A DNA stretch of 64,000 nt, taken from Plicaturopsis crispa FD-325 SS-3 (lineage: Eukaryota > Basidiomycota > Agaricomycetes > Amylocorticiales > Amylocorticiaceae). The notes under the pieces were generated by a model. That model saw only the letters and a program-made list of their open reading frames with translations, was not told the DNA's origin and ran no database searches. How positions within the stretch are numbered: position 1 is the first letter of the stretch; every line of letters begins with the position of its first letter. This document shows positions 56,281 to 64,000 of the stretch, in pieces. The stretch spans positions 533,151-597,150 of the forward strand of contig KN832555.1 of NCBI GenBank assembly GCA_000827205.1, read 5' to 3'. The position numbers and the translations under genes are program-made.

Positions 56281-57769
56281 CTACACAGCGTCAAACTCAG
56301 TCAATAGTTTATAGTCTGCAGCCCTCATCGGTGCGGATGGGCTATCAAACGGTTTCCGCCGCCTGTGGTAGCAATATGAGCGAGCCGAAATCAATAATAA
56401 CATGCACAGTACGTACTTTTCACCCGCAGCAGCAGAAGGAAAGGAGCCGAACAGGTCAGGATGCTTCGGTAAAGGCGACTCGCTGCAGGAGATGATGAGT
56501 GAAGCCACAGACGAGATTATGCCAGATGCACATACGTGAAGTAGGGATGCTGTAACGCCTCCTCGGCAGTTATCCGCCGTTCGGGATCGTATGTCAATAG
56601 CGACATGAGGAGATCAATTCCCGCCGTTGTCATATATTGAAACCGTTGTCGAAACTGGTGTGGCTGCGGGGAAGGGAGCGACAGTGTCTTCGCTAGCGGG
56701 AGGGTAGAATATTCTGGCCAGGAACTATTTGTGGGCGGCCCGAGTAATTTGAATATCATAGAGAGCAGCTCGATTTCGCCTTTCGCTTGGAATAACGGCT
56801 CCTTCAGGAGCAGTTCTGCGAATATACACCCAACAGACCACATATCGACGGCGGTCGAGTATGTTTTTGCGCCGAGAAGAATTTCGGGTGCCCTGAAGGG
56901 ACAGTATTAGCGGGCAATATCAGGTTCATGAAGGACGCCCTTACCGGTACCACAGAGTAACGACGAGTTGGGTCATGCCGCCAACGCCCACAGGGTCACC
57001 ATACCGTCGTGCCAGCCCAAAATCCGCGACCTTGATGGTTCCGCGGTTATTCATGAGCAGATTACTCGTTTTCAAATCGCGGTGCAGGATCCACTGCGAG
57101 TGGCAGTGCCCGACGGCCGATATTAGCTGAAGCATCAACGTCTTTATCTCGGATTGGAGGAACGGAGACGGCATGACGGTGAGCAGCGACTTGAGATCAT
57201 GCTCGATGAAATCCATCACTACAAACACCCTTGAGTAAACACAGATTCCCATTGAACGCGTTATTATACACAGCAGAACATCGGCGCACGTACTGCGTCA
57301 GCGTGTCGCCCACCACGACCTCCCGTATGCCCACGACGTTCGGGTGGCGGCAGGACATGAGCGCGTTCACTTCGCGCAGCGCCGTTATGGGGAAACCGTG
57401 TTTCTCGTCGTCCAGTTTCAGCTTCTTCAGCGCTACGATGTCTCCGGTCTGCTTGTCCCGCGCGCGGAAGACAACGCCGTACGAACCCTCTTCGATTTGG
57501 TTCAGCCGCTCGTAGCAGTACACGGATCGGGAAGGTATTATCGGTGGGTGGTGGGTGCGCGGGGGTACGTATATGCTGTATGATGGTCTTTGGAGTGTCG
57601 TGGGTGGTGCGGAGGTCCGCGCAGGCGTCGGTGGATCTGCCGCCTTTACGGGCTTAGATTTTGCTCGTCGTTTGGGCAGCGGTTGCTGTGGGACCGCAAT
57701 TTCTTCGTCGTCTTCGTCCCATTTTGAACGTTTTCGAGAGGGCGTTGAGGGTCCAGCTACGGAGGACAT
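56281..57769 (-). CDS. CDK11: CDK11 (PITSLRE-type) cyclin-dependent kinase
   Basis: Five exons, 57769-57294, 57229-56945, 56892-56536, 56482-56417 and 56362-56281, give 421 residues. A basic N-terminal region ([21 protein letters not shown]) precedes the kinase domain (about 80-390): [14 protein letters not shown], the catalytic Lys in IVALKKLKL, the cyclin-binding helix [11 protein letters not shown] (the human signature is PITSLRE), [32 protein letters not shown] and [21 protein letters not shown]11 in animals and Ppk23 in fission yeast act in pre-mRNA splicing, transcription and TOR-linked control. The tail ends KLLTEFDAV. All catalytic residues are present. It is convergent with RAP1. Confidence 0.92.
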
Positions 57770-58432
57770 GGTGGAATATCTAGAGTTGAGTGCAGGTCGC
57801 AAGCAGGTCGAGTGCAAAGTGGAAGTCAAGGATCGGAACTCGGAAGCCCCTCCAACCTACCTCGAGCTCTTGCCTGCTTGCGAGTCGGTATCCCGCGATT
57901 GCAGGTACTGGTACTGGCGGCTACTGTAGATCCAATACGGCCAAACGGAATTTACTCTAGTGTCTGACGGTGGATCAAACTGGCGACGTCCTCAGAAAAT
58001 CACTACCGCCTCCTCGACGTCTCTCCGGGTGCAACCTCTGCAGAGATCAAAGCAGCCTACCACCGCGCCCTCCTGCGTTTCCACCCAGACAAGCGCTCTC
58101 CCCGCACCCAGGCATCTCCCAACGATCCCGACGTGACGCGTCTCAAGGACGCCTACACAACCCTCGCGTCGTCCGAGCTGCGCGCCGCGTACGATGCCCA
58201 GCTCCGCCGAGACGCGCATGCTGCGGCTGGTCCTAGGCCGGCACAGGTGATCTCGTTGGAGGAATTCGACGAGGAGGAGTCTGCGGGGGATATGTGGAGC
58301 TATGCGTGTCGGTGTGGGGGCGTGTATAGGATCGGCGAGTCGGATATGGATATGGGGCGGCATCTTGTGGGATGCAACAGCTGCTCGGAGGTTGTTTGGG
58401 TGGGATACGAGTTGGTGGAGGATGTCGGATGA
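57768..58432 (+). CDS. DPH4: DPH4/JJJ3-type J protein of diphthamide synthesis (start uncertain)
   Basis: The main exon 57996-58432 encodes a J domain ([28 protein letters not shown] with the HPD motif, [20 protein letters not shown]) and a C-terminal CSL zinc-finger ([34 protein letters not shown]). This pairing is diagnostic of Dph4, an electron-carrier J protein needed for the first step of diphthamide synthesis on elongation factor 2. No ATG lies just upstream. The nearest is at 57768; joining ATG..GCAG at 57768-57797 to 57996 by a 198-nt intron keeps frame ([16 protein letters not shown]) but the donor GTCGCA is weak. That ATG overlaps the CDK11 start codon on the other strand. Confidence 0.85.
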
Positions 58433-58932
58433 TGTCGAGTCTGTGTCTGCGCAGGTACATGGCTAAGAACGGCGAGGGTACGCTCGTTGTATATCAGCAT
58501 ATCTCTCGAAGTACTTACGATCTAGGATAAAGACATCCTCACTCAAGCACGGCACGCTATAATAGCAGTGCCATTACCTCGATATCGGCAGGACATCGAC
58601 GCATCACGTCTGTCCCTCAGTAACGTAGCCGAATTGAGCTAGGGCTCGAGGCTTGATCACTGTCGGCAACGAGGACGGGCAGCGATAATGCCAATTCATA
58701 GGGATGGCACTTTCTTACACGGACGATGCTATAGATATTTACGTAGATGGAAGACTACAGGTGGTCCTACGTGCTTGTAGTACCCCGAATTACTACATTC
58801 CTATCGATCCATCGTTGTCTAGCCCACCTTCTTGCGCGGCGTTGGAGTGGATCCGAAGTATCGTGCCTTCGACACTGACCACCACCTTGCATTCGTTGAA
58901 GACAAAGTCCACAGTCATCAACAGATTTCGCG
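58433..58932. other. Intergenic, no supported gene
   Basis: Plus- and minus-strand frames of 85-93 codons near 58704-59050 have no domain and overlap each other. Treated as non-coding. Confidence 0.45.
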
Positions 58933-59929
58933 ATGCCGCCAACCCCCGAAGAGATGCTTGCAAGTATGCCTCTCCCAATGTCTGAAGACTTTGCAGTTGC
59001 CCTAGGTCCGTAGATCCACTTCCATCAGCAGTCGCGTCCATAACACTCATCGTCGCCAGGCTTCAAACCCAGCATGGACCCAAGGAACAACTGGAAAAGC
59101 GACGAAGACTGCTTTGACATAGTCAGCAACTACTACGTACGCCCCTCCACTCCAGCTCGAAGCAGCCAAACCGACCTCTATCGCAGATGCGGCGCCTGCA
59201 AATGGAGCCCCTGCCCCAACAAGAGGTCGTATTCTGCCGCTTCGCCGCAGTCTACCTCCCCACGCTGGTCCAGAAATGGCGGGGCACACCCGACCCCAAC
59301 TCCGCGTACTTCTGGGTGCTCAACTTCCTCGCAGACAACCGCTACTTCCAGTCCTACATCACCTCCGGCCTACCCGAATCCCAGGGCATCCTGCGGAGCG
59401 CCTCGCGGGAGTGGAATGGCACGGCGCGCGGGACGGGGACGCGGTGTTCCACGGGTGCCAGTTCCTCTCGACGATCATGGCGTGGGACGAGGCCCGCAGC
59501 GCATCGTCGACCGCCTCGTGCCGAAGCTGCAGGCGTGGGCGAGGGAGTAAGTATTCGCACCTGGAGCCCGTGCCGCGCGCGCTGGGGCTGGTGCGCGGCC
59601 AGCCGACGTGGGTGCATATGGCGAAGAAGATTAGGGCGCAGATGGAGCGCCAGCTGAATGGGTGCAATGCGCCTGGGTGTAGGGTGCCGTATGTGCCCGA
59701 CCAGGATAGGCTTTCGCAGTGCTCGAAGTGCAAGGTTGCGAGATATGTGAGGATTGGGATGTTTACCTTATTGTGTATGCGAGCTGACGCGCTTGGTTGT
59801 CTGGTAGTGTTCGCCAGCGCATCAGCGAGAGCATGTAGGTGGATGCTGTGCTCCTGTTTCTGGTGACTGAACGATACTCTGCAGTGGCCGTCACACAAAA
59901 TCTATTGCCATAAGCCCGCCTGGATCTGA
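58933..59929 (+). CDS. MYND zinc-finger protein, apparently frameshifted
   Basis: Exons 58933-59005, 59060-59136 and a long exon from 59187, then two short final exons. The start MPPTPEEMLASMPLPMSEDF leads to PRNNWKSDEDCFDIVSNYY, VVFCRFAAVYLPTLVQKW and NFLADNRYFQSYITSG. The C-terminus is a MYND finger: CNAPGCRVPYVPDQDRLSQC, SKCKVARY, CSPAHQREH, WPSHKIYCH. MYND fingers bind proline-rich partners. Between about 59410 and 59560 the protein-like sequence jumps through three frames (REWNG.., GARDGDAVFHGCQFLSTIMA, RIVDRLVPKLQAWARE, YSHLEPVPRALGL). The AATGG string is doubled at about 59413-59422. So the gene is either recently broken or the assembly has small indels here. Confidence 0.7.
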
Positions 59930-60360
59930 TTTTCCCGTCGAGCATGGTGAGCACTGTCTTCGTATACGAAATTTGCATTCGTTAAGCCAACGCCAGAGCC
60001 ACTCCCTCGCACATTGTACATCGCTAGTCCTTACCATTGGGCGTAGCTCGGAAGACATTTGCTCACCAAAGTCCGCTAATCCGACGAGAGCACAGCCTAT
60101 GTAGTGCACCACAGCCCTTCGCATGATTTAGGTTGATTTCAGCCATCCCATTGGAATAACTATCTAGTAGAAACGATGTGTACTTGTCCAATGCCCGACG
60201 AATTTTGTACTACGCGACCAGACGCGACGCATCCATTTTTACATCCTCGTGATCCAGGCGTTTGCATCTTGTGACTGCAGATTCTGCCAGTCTTTCCAAA
60301 CCACCACCTCGCAATTGCCCAAGCCGCTCTGTAGGATACACTTCGGCGAGACAGCCACCC
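59930..60360. other. Intergenic, no gene seen
   Basis: Promoter side of CMC1. No coding or repeat feature is supported. Confidence 0.5.
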
Positions 60361-60805
60361 ATGAACACCCTCTCGCACCGCGAAGAGGAGACCCTCGCCA
60401 AAACCACAAAAGCGCGCGCGCTAAAGGAATGCGACCCCGTCCTCGCCCGTACGTCCCTTCCCTCCCTCCCCTCCCTTCCCCCGCCCCCTCCTACCTCTCA
60501 CACACCAAACGCCCCACACTCACACAAAATCGCGCCTGACACAGGATTCGCAGAATGCGCAACAGGCCGCACCGTCTCCGTCGCCTGGGCGTGCCGCGAC
60601 AAGTGGCGCGACGTCCAGGGGTGTATGCATCAATAGTACGTCCCACCTCCCACCTCTTACGCGTCCTCCTTTACCAGCTGGAATGTGCTGATGTTGGGTG
60701 TGCGGTGGAAGCACGAACCCGGAGGCGATGGATGTTATACGGGCGGAGTACATTCGGCTTAGGAATTCGAGTTTGGGTGGGGCGGGGGATGACCGGCCTA
60801 CGTGA
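60361..60805 (+). CDS. CMC1: CMC1-like cytochrome c oxidase assembly protein
   Basis: Three exons, 60361-60448, 60545-60635 and 60712-60805, give 90 residues. The start MNTLSHREEETLAKTTKARA is followed by two CX9C motifs, CDPVLARFAEC (across the first intron) and CRDKWRDVQGC, the twin motif that is oxidised by Mia40 in the mitochondrial intermembrane space. The end (NPEAMDVIRAEYIRLRN) is the family's C-terminal helix. Cmc1 stabilises Cox1 with Cox14 during cytochrome oxidase assembly. The last acceptor was chosen at 60711 because the nearer AG at 60676 would place the tail out of frame. Confidence 0.9.
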
Positions 60806-61031
60806 GATGAGGGGCAATATATGGAGACTTTTCCTTGGATCATCGAACTGGAGTGAGTGAATGAGTACTCTGCGCTCATGGAGGCTTTGCGTTGGGAGGC
60901 CAATCGGACAAGGAACGCAGCGCAGCGGAACACGATGATATACAAGGGTTATATTCACAAACACGGGATAAATAAACAACTTCCTCCCCCTCCATCCATC
61001 CCTCCCTCCCTCCATCCACAACGAGCCTCGA

Positions 61032-62345
61032 TCACTTCGCACCATTGACAGCAGCCCACTGCGTCTGCGCCGCCAGCACCGACGTAATCAGTCTGTCATA
61101 AAACACAAACAATTAGCGTCATGCAAAGCTAAGTAGGAGGGGCGGAGGGGAGGACATACCCGAAGACACCCAGAACCCCATCGTTAAAGTTCACGAGCCC
61201 GATATTTGTCGCAGGGATCCACACGTCCAGGAAGTCGATCACGAACTGATGGCGCGTGCTCGCGCGCAAACTGCACACCCACCCACCCAGGTCAGTCATG
61301 AGCGCAGGACGTAAACAGGGGAACAGGCAGGCTAGCGCACCTCTCGAGCGCGCGGTACTTCGCGTCGCGCTCCGCCTGCTCGCCGATGTCTTTTTCTTGG
61401 AAGGCGGCGGACGGCCGGAGGGCTTTTGTTTCGTTCGCTAGTCTCCCTGCCTATTTGATCGTTAGTTAAATCGATCGTGAGTTAGAGGGGGGGAGTAAGG
61501 TGGGGTGATGAGTAAGGTGGGTGATGACGGAGAAGAGACGCACCTTAAGAAGACCATGCGTGATGCTGAACAGCACGCCCGCGAACCAGAACCGATTCGA
61601 CGTCTTCGCGACCTTCTGCGCCGTCTCTGGTTTGAGCGTGATGAACTTTACCGCGTTCGCCTATAAACCACACCATGCACCATCGGCGTCAGTCTGAATA
61701 ATTGCAAGGGAGTGGAGGGGTGGCATAGGCATGTGGGGAGGGCATGAGGAGACATACCCAAACGATCGCATCATACGCAAGGTACCCAAAGTACCCAAGC
61801 TGCCGCCCAATCGTCGTGATCTGCTCGCCCGCCTCGAGACCCGATGCCTGCGTCGCCCTCAGCGCCGCCTGTGCGTGCTCCAGCGGCTTCCCCAGGCGCA
61901 TCACTGTGTGTGTATTCGTTCGTTTCGTATGTTTTTGTGGTCGGTCAGCGTAACGGTATATGTATATAAGGATGGAGGGTAGGGGGGACGTACACTTGCG
62001 CGCGGTCGCGAGGTGGTTCTTGAGCGCGTTCCACCGCACGGCGCCCTCCTTGTTCCCGCGCGAGAGGTGGAACCACGCGAGGAAGCGCGCGAGGTATTGG
62101 ATGCCTCGGTATAGCTGCATAGCACTCGTCCCGTTAGCCATCCATGCTCCTCCAATATAATAGTGCACGGAGGAATATAATATGGCACGGAGGAGTATAA
62201 TAGTGCACGGAGGAATATAATATTGCACGGAGGATATATTGCACGGAGGAGAGCGCACCTTATCCCTTCCGAGCGTCGTGCTCAGGAATTTGAGGCTCTG
62301 GGACGCGGCGGGGTGGAGGATGACCTGCGACGCTGCTGAAGCCAT
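61032..62345 (-). CDS. PEX11: PEX11 peroxisome division protein
   Basis: Seven exons, 62345-62259, 62114-61994, 61903-61758, 61660-61544, 61450-61341, 61270-61160 and 61092-61032, give 250 residues, the normal length. The start MASAASQVILHPAASQSLKF leads to LYRGIQYLARFLAWFHLSRG, LGKPLEHAQAALRATQ, LGYFGYLAYDAIVWANAVKF, RFWFAGVLFSITHGLLKAGR and DFLDVWIPATNIGLVNFNDG, VLGVFGLITSVLAAQ. The N-terminal amphipathic helices of Pex11 bend the peroxisomal membrane and start fission; the C-terminal hydrophobic segments anchor it. The first intron (144 nt) is longer than the others because it holds a minisatellite. It is convergent with CMC1. Confidence 0.92.
62155..62250. repeat. 20-bp minisatellite in PEX11 intron 1
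   Basis: GCACGGAGG recurs at 62165, 62185, 62205, 62225 and 62241 with TATAATA spacers, so the unit is 20 bp with one short copy. It lies fully inside the intron, close to the donor site, and probably expands and contracts. Confidence 0.85.
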
Positions 62346-62385
62346 TGTTGTGTGCGGCGAATTGATATTGGGGGGCGAATTGATA

Positions 62386-62620
62386 TTGTAGGAGATGATG
62401 GATGCAAGCAAGAGAGCAAGGCTTAGGAGTAGCACGAAATTTCGCGTTGGGGACATGAGCGCCGGGGCGCAAAGTAGTTTCTATGTAAATCACATGGGGA
62501 GAGGTCCGCGGCTGTCGCGTCGGGCTGCTTGTATCCGGCTAAGTGTCATAATCACTGCACAATAGCGCATTCCGAGCGCGATGTTACTTTATTATTAGGG
62601 GTGCTCAAAGTTGAACATCG
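62386..62620 (+). repeat. 235-bp direct duplication, copy 1
   Basis: Identical, base for base as far as I can compare, to 63766-64000, an offset of 1380 across the gap. It covers the upstream region of PEX11 on the minus strand and part of its leader. It may be a real tandem duplication or duplicated contig ends. Confidence 0.85.
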
Positions 62621-62623
62621 ACG

Positions 62624-63182
62624 TCCGATTGTGAGCATCGTCGATGTTCGGCAAACTCGGCAGCGGCAGGAAAATTCGCACGCGTCGTTTTGGAGTATGG
62701 AGGGTTCAGACCTACAGTAGGGTTTATCCACATTATAGAATTTTATTGTACATGATCAATGCATCTTGCTACCGTGTCAGTACTTGGTGTCAGCATGTAT
62801 AAGGCTATCACTATCTGTTAGAGTCTATCTAAGGTAGAAATGGCACTCAAAGAATATAACTAATCATAAACATTGCGAAATGCGTGTTTTGACGGGTAAA
62901 GGCTAGCTCGACAACTCCCACTCTGCAAGAATGAATGCAAATCTCTACCAAAAATGGCAATTTATCACTCTGAAGGGGGGCCAAAATCGAGTGGCGCGAG
63001 CGTTTTGATGGTAGATCCGAGCAATTTTGAGTTACCACGCATTTTCAATAGATCTGCCGGCGTGCCGCCGAGGAAAGATAACCCTATCCTAGGTCTAAGC
63101 CCTCCAAAACGACGGCAGCCAAGCGTGGGACTTTTCCTGTCGCTGCCGAGTCTGCCGAACATCGACGATGCTCACAATCGGA
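62624..63182. repeat. Inverted repeat pair with 406-bp interior
   Basis: The segment 62624-62695 (TCCGATTGTGAGCATCGTCG onward, to TCGTTTTGGAG) matches the reverse complement of 63102-63182 with a few changes and about 9 inserted bases. The interior 62696-63101 has no gene. The right arm ends at the assembly gap. It may be a small non-autonomous inverted-repeat transposon or the result of an inverted duplication. Confidence 0.7.
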
Positions 63183-63765
63183 NNNNNNNNNNNNNNNNNN
63201 NNNNNNNNNNNNNNNNNNNNNNNNNNNNNNNNNNNNNNNNNNNNNNNNNNNNNNNNNNNNNNNNNNNNNNNNNNNNNNNNNNNNNNNNNNNNNNNNNNNN
63301 NNNNNNNNNNNNNNNNNNNNNNNNNNNNNNNNNNNNNNNNNNNNNNNNNNNNNNNNNNNNNNNNNNNNNNNNNNNNNNNNNNNNNNNNNNNNNNNNNNNN
63401 NNNNNNNNNNNNNNNNNNNNNNNNNNNNNNNNNNNNNNNNNNNNNNNNNNNNNNNNNNNNNNNNNNNNNNNNNNNNNNNNNNNNNNNNNNNNNNNNNNNN
63501 NNNNNNNNNNNNNNNNNNNNNNNNNNNNNNNNNNNNNNNNNNNNNNNNNNNNNNNNNNNNNNNNNNNNNNNNNNNNNNNNNNNNNNNNNNNNNNNNNNNN
63601 NNNNNNNNNNNNNNNNNNNNNNNNNNNNNNNNNNNNNNNNNNNNNNNNNNNNNNNNNNNNNNNNNNNNNNNNNNNNNNNNNNNNNNNNNNNNNNNNNNNN
63701 NNNNNNNNNNNNNNNNNNNNNNNNNNNNNNNNNNNNNNNNNNNNNNNNNNNNNNNNNNNNNNNNN
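63183..63765. other. Assembly gap (583 N)
   Basis: Unsequenced bases. Any frame crossing it is meaningless. Its true length is unknown. Confidence 0.99.
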
Positions 63766-64000
63766 TTGTAGGAGATGATGGATGCAAGCAAGAGAGCAAG
63801 GCTTAGGAGTAGCACGAAATTTCGCGTTGGGGACATGAGCGCCGGGGCGCAAAGTAGTTTCTATGTAAATCACATGGGGAGAGGTCCGCGGCTGTCGCGT
63901 CGGGCTGCTTGTATCCGGCTAAGTGTCATAATCACTGCACAATAGCGCATTCCGAGCGCGATGTTACTTTATTATTAGGGGTGCTCAAAGTTGAACATCG
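63766..64000 (+). repeat. 235-bp direct duplication, copy 2
   Basis: Second copy of 62386-62620, running to the window end. If the duplication is real, the next bases should begin ACGTCCGATTG, the left arm of the inverted repeat. Confidence 0.85.

Noticed and set aside
58704-59050. Facing frames of 93 and 85 codons
   Set aside because: They overlap antisense, lack domains, and the real MYND gene start at 58933 cuts through both.
63084-63873. Frames crossing the run of N
   Set aside because: Their length comes from unsequenced bases.

Overview
The window reads as nuclear DNA of a filamentous basidiomycete, most likely an Agaricomycete wood or litter decayer. The evidence is: many short introns (mostly 42-85 nt) with GT..AG ends and CTRAY-like branch sites; families typical of that class (a DUF6589 remnant, a secreted GH131 glucanase, an epoxide hydrolase, F-box/leucine-rich proteins); and basidiomycete-type versions of SWI1, MED5, RPC37, RAP1 and SSH4. 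Gene models were spliced by hand from the raw sequence, so exon ends marked uncertain should be read as such.

Layout. 1-6.8 kb is repeat-rich and gene-poor: a GC-rich minisatellite built on a 20-bp palindrome, two long hairpins, a minus-strand Ty3/gypsy retrotransposon fossil, and the 3' part of a DUF6589 gene. From 6.9 to 31 kb there is a dense housekeeping stretch: an SSH4-like Rsp5 adaptor, a small one-pass membrane protein, two divergent genes with a shared low-complexity plus basic-helix design, splicing factor SPF30, a DUF1764 protein, SWI1, a ZRC1-type zinc transporter, Mediator subunit 5 and an epoxide hydrolase. At 31.1-31.4 kb on the minus strand lies a U2 snRNA gene that appears to be split by an 82-nt spliceosomal-type intron inside stem IIa. 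From 31.7 to 46 kb follow RNA polymerase III subunit RPC37, a large uncharacterised protein, GH131, a possible small mitochondrial protein, a Ser/Pro-rich protein, a polytopic membrane protein and a LIM-domain protein. From 47 to 62.4 kb come a polytopic membrane protein with a long disordered tail, two J-domain proteins (one is DPH4), an F-box gene with a decayed copy beside it, a RAP1-like telomere protein, CDK11, a MYND-finger gene with apparent frameshifts, CMC1 and PEX11. The last 1.6 kb holds an inverted repeat, a 583-base assembly gap and an exact 235-bp duplication across the gap.

The genes do not form a pathway cluster. Several act in RNA and transcription control (SWI1, MED5, RPC37, SPF30, U2, CDK11), but their proximity may be chance. 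The most notable item is the split U2 gene: the intron lies in the RNA that the spliceosome itself needs, and removal at the predicted sites recreates a perfect stem IIa. No CRISPR array, rRNA or convincing tRNA gene was seen.
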